Of a stretch of DNA of 64,000 nucleotides, positions 35,918 through 48,400 are shown one piece after another. This DNA is from Polytrichum commune (taxonomy: Eukaryota > Streptophyta > Polytrichopsida > Polytrichales > Polytrichaceae): assembly GCA_950295325.1 (NCBI GenBank), contig OX485806.1:32858001-32922000 (forward strand). Reading direction: 5' to 3'. Positions within the stretch are counted from its first letter, which is position 1; each line of letters opens with the position of its first letter. The notes beneath the pieces were generated by a model. It did not search any database. It had not been told where the DNA came from and saw only the letters and a program-made list of their open reading frames with translations. The position numbers and the translations under genes were made by a program.

Positions 35918-35970
35918 AAACCCTAATTATGTATGGTCCCTGCCTTCAACATGTCAAGGGTTTAGGGTTT
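35918..35970 (+). promoter_or_regulatory. Telo-box motifs upstream of NOB1
   Basis: AAACCCTAA at 35918-35926 and TTTAGGGTTT at 35961-35970 lie about 340-395 bp before the NOB1 start codon, in opposite orientations. Telo-boxes are a known promoter element of plant ribosomal-protein and ribosome-biogenesis genes, which fits the gene's role. Function here is inferred. Confidence 0.6.
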
Positions 35971-36312
35971 AAGGTACTGGTGAGATCCGCCCTATGGCAG
36001 AGGTGTAGAGATTGTGTTTCCGAAATTGAGTCTCCGAAATTGTGGAGACTCTGCTGATTGTGACACATTGGAGCTTCGGAAATCATTTCATTGGTTATCG
36101 ATTGAAGGTCAGTGAAGGGAATGCACAGCAAGATCGGACAGAGGTGCGAAGGGTTGAAGGAATTTGGCTATACCGAAGCACATTGCTCACGTAACCTAAT
36201 TATTACTCTCTTGCGAAGCATTGAGGAAAAGTTAAGATTCTCGTGGAGCTCCCGCTGTGCCTTTGTTGTTGGCCTTGTTCAGGGTTGATTCAATTGTGGA
36301 TTGATTTGAGTG

Positions 36313-39300
36313 ATGGGGACGGAGGACGCCCCTGTGGTGGCTGCTGCTGCGGCATGGTCCGCCATAGCCAGGAAAGATGCCGTGGTGCCAGAGCCAACGA
36401 AAGTGGTCACCAGCGCCGTTCGCTCTCGCAGCGGGCTCAGCACTCTCGTTGTGGATGCTAATGCTATCATCGGTGGTGGCACTCATCTCCTGGGCGTCGC
36501 CGACCGCTTCTTCACAGTGCGGGAGGTGTTGGAGGAGGTGCGTGATCCGCAGTCGCGAATGCAGCTGGCTGCATTGCCTCTCACTCTGGAGGTTCTGGAG
36601 CCGGATGCAGAAGCCATGACCAAAGGTAGGATATTCGCGAAGCTTCTGTGTTATGATTCTCTTGTGTGAGGATTATTGTCCGAGTTTTATTGAATTCGAA
36701 GGATTACCTGGAGGCCCTAGAATCATCTGTGTCCTGTTCAGGATGCTGATGAGGGTTTGCTGTGGCAGTGGTGCAGTTTTCCAGGGCAACAGGTGACTTG
36801 CAATCCTTATCGGAGGTGGATTTGAAGCTCATAGCTTTAGCTTACACTCTGGAAAGCCAGGTTCATGGCACTTCACATCTCCGAACTAAGCCTCCTCCTC
36901 TGCAGGTGAGCACTTCACTCCACTGACTTTCCATTTAGCAGGTTCTCCATTCAGCTAAGAAATAGTCTTCCATTTCAGTGCTGAACTCTTTTGTGTGGAT
37001 TCTATTTTTGAAACAGCATTTTGCCTTGCAAGAGACTGATTTTGGAGGAATATTGTTTGCCAGGTAACTCCTGTGCAAAACCATCGGATACGGGACCCCC
37101 CAGGATGGGGTAAAAATGTTTCCAACCTTGAGGAATGGGAATTGTTGCCAGAGGAAGAGAATAGGGCCGCAAAAAGTAATGTGGAGAACCAATCTAAAAT
37201 TCTTGGGTTGAAGTATTTAAATTTGGATGGGACAGAATTGGAAAGGGATCCTGCATCCAACAATCTTGAAAAGAATGAAGCAGGGGAAGGAAGCGCTAAT
37301 GTAGTGTCAGAAAAGGAGACTGCAATATCAGTGGTTGAGTCGGAGAATGTGAGCTTGACGACACACTCTACCATCACTGAGTCGGATGTCTCAACAAGTA
37401 CAGGAGTTGAGAGACAAAGAGAACCGAGGTCTGGATATAGAGGTGGAAGATCACGCAGAGAGAAACCTGCACGTGAGCCAAAGCCAGTTGTGAACATTGA
37501 GGGAAAGCTGAATGTGGCAGTTGGAGTGGACGCTTCCAAGACAGAACTTGAGGAAGAAGAGGACAGCTCGGATTGGGTGAGAGCTTGCAGTAGAACAACT
37601 CGCCGGAAGTATTTGAAGAGAGAAGCAAGGCGGCAAGCACGTGCAGCCAATCCAGAGGCTTCACCCTCTGTTGCAGGGAGTGAAACCTTTGAGTTAAAGG
37701 AAGTATGTCAAAAAGGCTTTTTTGATGAGGATGTTGCACTTCCATCTGTCAATGAGGTTATGTCAGAAGAAATAGCTGATATGCTTAGTGAGGATGGTGA
37801 AGGGACAGACGACAATCATGTAGCTCATTCCCAAAGTGATGGAGTGATTAGACATGAGGAGAGCCTTGATCCCACAGAAGAAAGTGGAAAATTGTTGGAG
37901 GAGGATGAAAATAGGGGTCTAGGCAATGACGGTGATGAAGAGGACACCAGAGCTTTTGCAGCTGAACTGGCTGCACATGAGGCATCAAGAGGTGAGAGAC
38001 ACTTCCAAGTATCACCTCTTTGATTTTATTCATTTTTTGGGTTGATGCTGGTATATCCATGCAGCAGTACGATCCTCAGAGTCAGTGCTTATTTATTATG
38101 ATCACAGGAAACCATTGTGAGGATGATGAAAAGGAGAGTATTGCTGGTACAGAACCATCAACACAAGCTGACAGTGAACAGAGCTGGTCAGTTCGCCCTC
38201 TCTGGCAATCTACGGTGGCTTGTGCTACAGGAGATTTTGCAATGCAGAATGTCATTCTTCAAATGGGTTTGAGATTACTTTCACCAACAGGAGTCCACGT
38301 GCGTGAACTCCACAGGTGAGACTTGAACTTTTGTGTTCTTAAGTTATTCCAGTTTGACTTAGCAGATATGCAATTAAGTTGGAGTGGAGAGGCCATGACC
38401 ACCATCTAGGATGAGGTGATGATTTAATTGTCCAATTTGTAATCTTGCCAGAGCTGAAGTGCTGTTGCTGAGCTGAAACATATTGAGTAAGACATTCTTT
38501 CTGTTCGTTACATTTTGCATTTATACTAAACTTAGACCTCTTTCATGTGCTTTCAGGTGGGTATTAAAATGCACAGCGTGTGGCAAGATCACTCCTGAGG
38601 TTGGGCGTATCTTTTGTCCCAAGTGTGGAAATGGAGGCACTTTGTACAAGGTTTCTGTGACAGTTGGAGCTAATGGTACACTTCATGCTGGCCGCATCCG
38701 GCGTGTGAATCTTCGTGGCACTCGGGTTTGTTCTTCAGCCCCTCCATTTTCTGAAAATACAGTGCCCCAATAGATACAAAAGTCAATAACCTTGTTTTGC
38801 TCATTAGTGCTGCATGCTGACACCTTGAAAGTTTACTAATGTTTAATCCACAGTCTGGGACATCAGAACTTTGTATCAAGTGTTTGGTGACTCACATTCC
38901 AATACTTGACTTCAATGACAAACCACAGCGGCCTATTAGCTTGCAGTGATGCATATGTCTATCTACAATTAAACTCTAAATATGTAAAACATTAGTTGGT
39001 GTACCTTCTGTTAGAGCTATGTGAATAATATTCACACAATCACAGCATCTGATTTGTTTGTTTTTGTCATGGATTGTAGTATTCGCTTCCAAAGCCAAAA
39101 GGAGGCAGGCAAGGAGTAGCTGAGAATCCTATTTTACGTGAAGACCAGCTGCCACACAGAGTCCTTCATCCAAAGCAAAAGAAATCATCTGCTGTAAGAA
39201 TCTGTTTCTGGATTTGTACAAATGCAATGAGTACCCTAACAACTATGTTTTTGCGGAGTCCTTTAAAGTACAGGGCACTGGACGTCACCATGTCAACCCA

Positions 39301-39826
39301 CTTGTCTATTACACTATAACAACTTTTGCTATGGTCATTTGAAAATCTTAGTTTAATTGTGGTGCACCCTTTCTTTATTAATATTATAACTTGTGAAGGT
39401 TGCTAGGGATAGATTTGGGTTGCACTAGAGAATCAATGTTTCCAAATGTCTGCATATAGAAACAAATGTATCAAATAGAAACTTTTTCTTAACAAGTAGA
39501 GTAATTGTATCAACTGTTTGGTTTCTATTCTTGTTATCTACACCAGAAATACTGGTAGGGACTCCTTAATAGTGTCATTCACCACCCTGAGGTTCATGCT
39601 CATTTCATATTCTTTGTATACAATATCTATATCCTGGACACTGCTATGAATGTAAATTTTGGTTCTCTTTGTTTGGCAGGATGGTGATGCATTTGTGACG
39701 ATGGACACTGTTTTCTTGGACAATAAGTCTCAAATGTTTGGGAAGAGTCCTCAAGTGCAACAGGCAGCTGCAGTGTACGGAGGTCGGCGGAACCCAAATG
39801 AACGCAGAGTGGCCCGGAAGCACTGA
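36313..39826 (+). CDS. NOB1: 20S pre-rRNA D-site endonuclease NOB1
   Basis: NOB1 cuts the D site of 20S pre-rRNA to mature the 3' end of 18S rRNA in late pre-40S particles. Exons are 36313-36625, 36769-36905, 37064-37991, 38108-38315, 38557-38725, 39080-39193 and 39680-39826. All junctions are GT-AG and in frame, giving 671 residues. The PIN domain has LVVDANAII (Asp about 48) and EVDLKLIALAY (Asp about 122), plus upstream acidic residues. PPGWGKNVSNLEEWE opens a long acidic linker (exon 3). After WQSTVACATGDFAMQNV comes the zinc ribbon with cysteines at about 534, 537, 549 and 552, then LRGTRYSLPKPKGGR and a basic C-terminus. It is somewhat longer than I recall for Arabidopsis NOB1, owing to the acidic linker. 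The ATG at 36313 gives the expected N-terminus. Exon borders are my manual reading. Confidence 0.95.
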
Positions 39827-40639
39827 TATGTTCATGTTTTCTTCTGTTCTAATAACACCATGTGTTATTTACTCAAAAAATTATCTATTGGGAAATGTGT
39901 GATGATCTAGCTTCCCCTGCATTAAACTTTTGCCTACATTGTGAGCATTGTGGTCCCTCATGGCTTTTAATTCTATACAGCTCTCTGGGGCTGGAAGTCA
40001 TGGTCGAAGTTGAGGTTTTGGTTGATTGCTGTTTGCCAGTGTTGATAGTGTAATTTGAGATGTTTCAAACGAGAATATAGATTTGCATCTGTAAAGAAAT
40101 TACAGTGATGGTGTGAGGTAACCTCTTGAAAAATTGTTTCCTAGATCATGGATGCCTTCTTGTTCTCATTAATTGGCACATGTACACAGGCTTCCTTCTA
40201 TGCAGACATAGTCACATGCAAAAAGAAAAAAATTAACTTTTGGGAGAGCATGGTTCAGAGTTTGTAGCTTTGCAGCAACTAAATCTGCCTTCAAAGTGAT
40301 AATGTTTACTAGGCCCTAAGACCCATCCAAGCTTATTTGATTCATTAGCACTAGTACCTGTCTTGCATGCCAGAATCATTTAGTAAAAGGAAACTTGAGA
40401 AGGGTTCCATGTCTTGACAAAAGTGGAGTATTCCATGGTCACATGGCTGGAATGCGGATCTATGATTGCACATGTGCAAAGGATCCTTGTGAAGAAGGTT
40501 GCTCTCTTGTATGTGCCCGCACATCTGCCTTCCATTTCGCAAGCATTTAAGTCTTGTGTTGACCAACCTACTTGCGAGCCAATTTCCTCACTTTCTATGG
40601 GCAACTATCCACACCTGCAAGTAGTACTTTCTCTCCGGA

Positions 40640-40958
40640 TTTCACATGGTCAGACACCCTTCTCCGAAACCTCTCCACTTGTATTCCCCTGTGACTTCAT
40701 GATCGTCGTCAAAGACATGGGAATCATCAAATTTTGCTTTGGCTGTCTGGAGAAGTGTGCTGCTATGCCATGACATCTGTGCGCAGAGTGGGGTTGTTGC
40801 CCACCATATTGTAAATTCGAATTGGCCATTGGCCCGGGGAAGTCATAGCAATAGCTTTGATGATCACTTGGCAAATGTCTGCAAAATGAATTCGCACTGT
40901 GAAGCGTTTCCTCCCCCTCCGTTGCTGTCTGTCACGCAAAGCAGAATTACCGAGAATC
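40640..40958 (-). pseudogene. Broken tandem copy of the 3' end of the SDR gene
   Basis: Reads in parallel with 41.09-41.41 kb of the neighbouring SDR gene. Shared protein blocks are GRKRFTVRIHFADICQVIIK here against GRKRFTARIHVADICQVIIK there. Equivalents of the 'CTGGAGAAGTGT' and 'CATGACATCTGTGCGC' blocks are also present. It covers only the C-terminal third and lacks the Rossmann part, with indels downstream, so it is a non-functional tandem duplicate fragment. Confidence 0.85.
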
Positions 40959-41000
40959 ACTGAGGATTCACTTGTGATTCATCCAGCTCTGCTTCTGGGC

Positions 41001-42182
41001 TCAATCGGAAGGGTTGGAAGAACCTCTTGCTATCGCTCGCAAACCCGACCTAAAGGAAGGGTACAACAACTGTACTTGGAGTTCTTCCTTCACACGCTTG
41101 TTGGAAACTCTCTTCTCCGCAACCCTTCGACTTGTGATCCCCTCCCTCTTCACGCTCGAAGCATCGTCGTCTTCGGAAGCACAGGAACCCTCACCCTCCG
41201 CATTCTTGGCAGTCTGGAGAAGTGTTTGCGCGTATGCCATGACGTCTGCACGCGGAGTGGGGTCATCATCCACCACATTGTAAACCCTAGTTGGCCATTC
41301 ACCCTGCGACATAGCCATAGCTTTGATGATCACTTGGCATATGTCTGCAACATGAATTCGTGCTGTGAATCGTTTCCTCCCCCTCTGTTGCTGTCTGTCT
41401 GACAGTTTTTCACCACGCAAAATCGTGTCCAACGCACTCCGACCAGGCCCATATATACCTCCGAGGCGAAACACGCGCGTACAAATGCCCGCTTCCTGAC
41501 CAAACTGCAACCATTCTTTCTCCGCCTCCCACCTTGAGATGGCTCGCCTTTCGACAGGCTGTGGCTCAGTGTCCTCGCTCACCCAGTCGCCTTGCCAGTC
41601 ACCATAAACACTCGTAGACGAAAGGTACCCTATCCATCGCAACGCGTGCGACTGAAGCACCTCGTTCTTGAGGTTCGCCAGCACAGGATCTACGCATGAG
41701 AGACCCCCAGGGGGGATCGAGCTCACAAGGTGAGAGGAACTCAGCAAATCTTGCGTTGCTTCTCCCTCCAGACACTCCACTTCGCCCTCGGAATCAAACA
41801 AATGAGCTTTAAGTCCACGAAGCTCCAGCGCCGCGCGTTTCTCTTCGCTACGGCACGTTCCGCTCACCTGCCACCCTTGCCTTTGCAATGCCGTCGCCAG
41901 CTCCAGAGTGGTGAATCCCAGTCCGAAAACGAACACTCTCTTTCCACTTCCATTTCCATCCTCGCTAAAACAACCGTCCTGTGCAACTTGTGCAGTTTTG
42001 ACACATTGAATTGATGATGCCCTCTTCTTCCTCGACATCCGCCACCATGCCTTGCCTGTGTTGCCTCCGTCGTAACAATGTCGCAGCGCATGTGCCCCCC
42101 ATGGTTGTAGAGGATTTGAGACGTAATTGGTGGCTGCACTCAGCATAATTGCTAACGCCATAGCTCCAGATGTCTCGGCCAA
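41001..42182 (-). CDS. SDR/NAD(P)-dependent epimerase-like protein, probably plastid-targeted
   Basis: A single-exon frame of 393 residues. The N-terminal about 75 residues are Ala/Ser/Arg-rich and transit-peptide-like. A Rossmann glycine motif follows (VFVFGLGFTTLELATAL, Gly 87-89), then SSIPPGG, and the extended-SDR YLSSTSVYGDWQGDWVSED segment, then FRLGGIYGPGRS and RIHVADICQVI. This set matches the YeeZ-like NAD(P)-binding family found in plants and bacteria, whose substrate is not settled. The C-terminal Lys/Arg-rich portion is typical of the plant members I recall. The start at 42182 gives the longest frame; an internal Met at residue 8 is possible. A decayed duplicate lies just downstream. 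Confidence 0.85.
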   Translation of the reverse strand: MAETSGAMALAIMLSAATNYVSNPLQPWGAHALRHCYDGGNTGKAWWRMSRKKRASSIQCVKTAQVAQDGCFSEDGNGSGKRVFVFGLGFTTLELATALQRQGWQVSGTCRSEEKRAALELRGLKAHLFDSEGEVECLEGEATQDLLSSSHLVSSIPPGGLSCVDPVLANLKNEVLQSHALRWIGYLSSTSVYGDWQGDWVSEDTEPQPVERRAISRWEAEKEWLQFGQEAGICTRVFRLGGIYGPGRSALDTILRGEKLSDRQQQRGRKRFTARIHVADICQVIIKAMAMSQGEWPTRVYNVVDDDPTPRADVMAYAQTLLQTAKNAEGEGSCASEDDDASSVKREGITSRRVAEKRVSNKRVKEELQVQLLYPSFRSGLRAIARGSSNPSD

Positions 42183-45100
42183 CTCATCCCAATCCCCTGT
42201 TCATGATGTTCTTCAACCTTCCGAGGTCGGGAATCGGGATAGAGAGCGAAACAAACCCTTAAAAAACAAAAAAAAACGACACACAGTTTCAATGTATTTC
42301 TGCTACCCGTGCTGTCCTGGCCTATTGCACCGTTTCTCATCCAAGAGGAGAAGGGTTAACAAAACTTGTCGTAAATTTTTAATCCATGGAGGCACAATAT
42401 CATTCATAATTCCTAGATTATGTTCATGTGTTGATCGATTATGAGTGATAATCGGTTCGAGTAGAGGAATGACTTGTCATTTACTCTTCTCTCGTCCATA
42501 ATGGTGGACAACGGTGGAGAACAATATGGGCAACAGTCTCGCGAGTCGCTAACACTACCAACACCACCCTCTCATGGTGCACTAGTATGTATACTTTTTG
42601 TATACTTTTCTCTCATGTGTTAGGACTTGTAAACAAACATAGGTTCAAAGAGTTTTCCCTCCTATCATCCGCCTCACCGGAATTTAGTCCCAAAGTTCAA
42701 TTGTTTTCTCTTGGGAGCATGTGTATTGAGTTTGGGAAGTCCTTGGGAATGACAATGTTGATGGATCTACCACGTCTAATATATCCAGATAATGATTGGA
42801 ACCAGAGAGTTTCCGATGAACACACCAAAGCTCTCTCTCTCTCTCTCTCTCATGGAAGGCGTTGGTGACAAAACCTTTTACCACGTAAGACACGTAGTGT
42901 TGACCATCTCAAATTCCATTGATGTGTCATATCTTCATGGGACATGAACACAACGAAATACAAACTGTAGGACATGGCCCTCATGAATCACCATTATGTC
43001 TGATATCGTACACATGTCGCCCTCGTGTACAACATCCAGTCCTTAATAGGCATAAGCTTTGCAGCGGAGGGAGGCTAAAGGTTGAGTCCTGCTACACTAA
43101 TTATTCCAATTAGTGTGTGTGGTATAAATTCCCGAAACACACACTATATTGCCAAGTCCCAAAATTAGTGAGGGCTGAAATCTTTACTGAGTGATGCTAA
43201 ATTCATGCACACATGCTCATTTACCATACATTTCAAGAAAATTAATGCATGCTCTAAGACACTTGGAGAGTGAGAAAAAATAAAAATAAAATTACATGCA
43301 ACTCATACTTGTCAATGAATAATGCTAGGATAAGTAGTGTCGATACTTTCAATGAATAATGCTGCAATGAATAATATTTTTAGTGAATGGTGTTGAGATG
43401 GACAATGCTTCCGAGATCTTTTGGAGGCACTAATTTCGTAGTGTAAAGAAATTTAGTATGGCCTTCACTAATTTCCCACATGCACTATTAGCCCTCCCTC
43501 ACTATTTGGGATCATGAGTGTAGCTAGGCTCGAATTGGCGCCCACTTCATGATCGGCGGAGGCTCCACTTCGCAATGCTGTCCCTTCGGCCTCCCTTCGG
43601 CCCCTCCCGCGCTGCTTGCTTGCCATCCTCGAACTCTCCCTCTGTGCATAGCGGGAGGATGTGATTTGTTGCACCGGACACGGATCGGACGTGATAACGT
43701 GTTGTTGTCCTCGCGCAATACGAAAACAATGATGTTAGCGGCCAAGGGCTGCGTGGAAGGAAAGAAGAGTTCCCGGATTGTGGATGGAGGTTTCTTGGAG
43801 TTTGTAGATGATTCGAGGAACCTGGAGTACATCAGTGGAGAGGTGGATAGCAGGACCGTTTTTGTAAAGCGGTTCATGATATGAAAGTTCCGGAATGTGA
43901 GGAAGATCTTTATCAGAATATAAGATTGATTTACCAGAAAATGATTACACTTTCTGCGTGGGAAAGGAAATAGGCTCGCGAATAAGTGTTTGCATATAAT
44001 TACGCTGACGACATGCAGCGGCAAGTCATCAGAAAAATGAAGGAGACGTAGACCGCGTGATATTGGATCATGACATTAGGATATGAATCTGCGAAGAAGA
44101 GCGGCAACAACAGCGGAACTCTTTGAATGTGCACAGGAGTTTTGCAGGAAGTCATCAGATGCTGGAGAGATTGGAATGGAACTGTCACCACATGATGATT
44201 CCATAGCCGCTTATCAGATTTCAAATTTCCACCTCAACATGTACAAAGCTCCTGATTCTCATTGGCCTCCGTAGACTGCAGCGCTCATTTCTCTCTCTCC
44301 GTCACATCCCCGCCACTTTGTGCGCGACGAGGCCGCATGAGTAGCTGATGTGTTCTTCATCGTCAATGCCAACATCAATAGTGTACGCAGTGCTTCACAG
44401 ATTTTGAAACGACGATTGTGAGATGTCCATTGAATCAAGGTAAATCGGTGCACACCTTTGTGTTCGTTCCAATATACTGTAAGAAATAACTGTACACCTA
44501 CATAGCACGGTGACCGACGAACCTACGGTGGACAACCTGTTGATGCTCACACCGATTTCAATGGTCATATTCCACGCTTGCAATATTTTTTCTGAAAAAA
44601 AAACTACTGGGAGCAAGGATTTTCTCCTTATAGACGGTGCAATGGCTGTAGCATTTCGCCTATTAAGGACCAAAAGCATCACGTTCTGTGGAACCTCCTT
44701 CAAAAGATGTCATACAATCGACGGTGGATATGCTCGATGTTGCACTTACGGCCAAACCTATTCACCAAAGATTAGGTCACCTTGGTGAAGATGCCAAACT
44801 TGGCGACCTGGGCCAATCATTGCATATGAAGCTTTGCACTTAGTTTTACTTTCATGAAATTTCGTGAAAAGCACGCTCAGATATTGCTCTGCTTAAATTC
44901 TACCATCTAATGGCATATCTGGTGCTGCAAAGTACGATGACAGTGCTATGTTGTAACCCTACTGCATGATCTTTGCAACGTATTTTAGTGTGACACACAA
45001 TGAATGCCAAGTCTGTAAAGTTTAAGAGGATGTTGGGTCGTGTGTTCCATTAAGTATATCACATCGGCAACTATTCTATAAACGCAGTAAAGTTCATTGA

Positions 45101-45407
45101 AGAGTTATGATTATGCAAATCACATTCAGATCAATAAGTTGAGGTGTATGCTGGAAAATATTTGCCTAAGTGAGTACTGTCCTCGCCCATGCCCAAGTTG
45201 AAGGAGAACTTCCTTCATTCAGATCAGCTTGACATCTCTGCTCTCGCCCTTTTGTGGTCAGGACTCCATGCAGGAAGGAGACATCAGCCAGAACCCTAAC
45301 GAGGAACGGACTCCATGAGCCTCACTTTGAGGGAGAGAATGACAAACTTAAGCATAGAGCTCTAAGCATAGAACGGCAGTCGAGGCTTGGGATCAATTCG
45401 CCACAGC
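42183..45407. other. Spacer between the SDR gene and the large gene; possible 5' exons
   Basis: No confident gene. A short TC run is at about 42833-42851. One coding-like plus-strand frame (43729-43884, MLAAKGCVEGKKSSRIVDGG at its start) and another short frame (44083-44274) could be upstream exons or noise. A 16-codon upstream ORF (ATG 45268, TGA 45316-45318) precedes the large gene's first ATG. Much of 42.4-43.5 kb is AT-rich with short TACACTAATT-type words. Confidence 0.35.
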
Positions 45408-48400
45408 ATGGCTGCTGCCCTTGCCATATCTCGAAGTGATACATTGTCCAAGCATAATTGGGGATATTCAGACAGGGTGGGTTCTGCTGGTTTGAAGTCC
45501 CCTGATATCATAAGTCTGCAAGGGTCCAATCCAGTACTGGAGTCTCCTAGTGGTTCAACTATATGTGAAGGTATAGAGGATGCAATTAGAATTGTTGACA
45601 CACGTGACACAGTATACAGAACACCTTTGAATCTGGAGAAAGAAATGTTACATTCTGGTATGGTTGATCACATAAAGTTTGTTGAAAGAGTTGAAGATGG
45701 CAAGGATGGAGTGGATTCTCGAAAATGTCCTAGGCAAAGTGATTGGATGGTGACTCCAATCGACCTTGGGCCTTTAAAGGGAGATGATCGGTATCGTGGC
45801 TGCAAAAGGATAGAGAATGATAAACACGGTACAGAAGAACCAAGATTTCCCTTGAAGATCAGTGTCGTTCCTGTTCACTATACCAATACTGCCATCAACG
45901 AGGTAAGCTTCTAATCAGAGCTTTCACCAAGAATTCCAGATTACACGTAAGTACAGATTTTGGAGCAAATTTGTGAATTGGAGAAAGCAAGCCATCACAT
46001 CATCATCACATCATACAGGGTCAGAGTATGCCAGCATGTAAAACATTACTATAAAAAGACGGAGATAATTTGATGTGACTGCTCTATAGATTTGAAAGTG
46101 TTTGAGCTCATGTAAGAACAACAATGTAATGCAGGTTTCCTTCCTAGATTGCAAAACTACCAGGGTGAATATGTCCTCGATGCAAGCAAATCGACCTTTC
46201 AGACCAACCCCTTGCAATACAGTGATCGACCATAGTCAATCTACTGTTGAAGGTGCAGATGATAGCAGTGATGAAGAGGTGAAGGGCCAATGCTGCCGGC
46301 TAAAGTGTAGAATGTTTAGTAAACGACAGCCAGTTGCTAGAAACTGCGATGCTCAAATAGCCAAGGTTTCACAGTACAGACGACATCCGGATCTTGCCAT
46401 ATCAAATAAGACTACGCAAGGTATAGGTGTAGAGGATGAAGCATATCTTTGTCCAGATGAAAGATTTGGTCAAGCACGGGATGTAGATATTACCGCTCAC
46501 AATACTTTACTGGATGATGACGAAGACAAGATTTGGGAAAGAAGATCTTCAAGAACCTCAAGAACTGTCGAATCTGGATTTGTCGGTAGTGTAGACTGTG
46601 ATCTCAGTGCCGCTGGTCAGCCAGTAAATAAAATACGCAAGAGACCTTGGGAAGGTTCAGAAAAGAAGACGGCTCCTGAGGGCTCTCGACTTCCAGAATT
46701 GAGTCATACGGGGTGTAGTTTCTGTATGACGGTTAATGATGTTCCTCTGCACAAGACTAATGAGGATAAATTGTTCGCTCATGGAAAGGCGGAGAAGGTC
46801 TCTGATGATAAGGCCTGCCAAATCACAACTGATATTGAGGGGATGAAGGTAGATGCCAACAATTGGTTTCCGAGGCAACACACAGAGGATGATGAATATG
46901 GGGAAGAAACGGACTCTGTACACAATGAGGTTTCCTATCATGATACCGACATTGAACCAGCGGTTTCCAAGGTTATCGATCACAAGACACTATGTTCAAA
47001 TGGAAGTCCAAGGGGACATGGAGCGTCCAAGTACGTCTCTGACCGGCATCCAGAGGAGAGGGCTAATGAAGGTAGCAATTTGAGACTTCCCAAAAAAGAT
47101 GTATCAACTGAGACTGTTGCAGAGTTTTCACAAGACCTGAATTACCCTCTTGTCAAAGACATTGGTGTTGGAGCTAAGGAAGGACTTCCAAACGTGGCGG
47201 AATCACGAGACTTGAAAACCTTAGAAGAGATAACAGATTCGGACGTGGTGACTAAGAGGTCAATTCGCAGGCAGGTGGATCGCGAATGTGATGTGAAAGT
47301 GCCAGAATCTGTTGAAGGAGGAACCATAACTCGAATGGTTGTGCCCAAGGCTCGATCCAAAGAAAATGCTACCATCCATGCTCAGTTTCTGCCAGATGGA
47401 GCCTCTAATGTGGTAGAAGAACGCAAACTCAACTCATCTAGTTCCACCAGATATATTGAGGACCAGGAGGATCCCGCAAGAGTTAAGGGATCAAGGAGAA
47501 GCGAACATGGCCACAGTGACCTACCTGTTAATAATATCAGCGAGAGAGAGAGAATGGAATCGTCTAAAGCGGTTACCACCAGAGAAAACTTTCACAGTTG
47601 CTTGCCTATGGGTGCAACAGGGGAGGTTCGGGGGCTTAAGAGGAGGGGAGCTCTGAAGGTAACTGAGATAACTACCGCACCAATGAAGCGTGGCAGTAGC
47701 TCTGAGAAGGATGCAGATCGAAGTTCCAATAATAATAACGGTGTTTGTGGCAGTTGTGTATCACATTCTGTGGGAAATAGAGCCTGTTTCAACGCCGGGG
47801 AAAGTCTAGGTGCTGGCGGTGATAATAATCAAGAGGTCATTGCTGCGCAGCCCCATCCCAATGCTCAAGTTCTTACAAGGGTAGAAGATCAAAAGTCGGC
47901 GTACTCCAAGGACAGGACAGGTTGTCATGACAAATCTGGTCACGACAGTAAGTTTCACACCCTTGACAACGATATCGAGGTTAACATGTGCTTGTCCGAG
48001 AAAGTGAAATTCTTCATTCGGAATTCTTGGGATGGAACCACTGGGGAGTCGGGATTAGTCTCTCTTCTTAAAGGATTTTCTTCCCCTTCCGAAGCCTTAG
48101 AAGAACCATCAAAGCAAGAATGGGACCAAAACCTTCCAAATGCACATGATTATGTCACCAAGTCATGGGCATCGAGCTTGGCTGGCCATAGCAATCAACT
48201 TGCCCAGGCACAGAATGAAGGAGTTGCAGAATATAAAGAACTCCTGCCCAAGAGGGGCTCACAAATCACAGATGCAAACCAACCTCGTTCGTTTCACGAT
48301 CAGGGAGTAGAAGAGCAGTCCCCAGACAAGGGCTCCATGTCACACAGATGCCTACCTGAAACGGTAGTGCCAGAGGTCTTTCCTTCTGAAAAGCTCTGCG

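Noticed and set aside
36955-37745. Minus-strand frames of 231 and 123 residues opposite NOB1 exon 3
   Set aside because: They are shadows of the acidic NOB1 linker (Ser/Phe/Leu-rich antisense) without motifs.
38854-38948. Possible extra NOB1 exon after CCACAG
   Set aside because: The conserved LRGTR/YSLPKPKGG junction joins 38725 directly to 39080 in phase, so this stretch is intronic.
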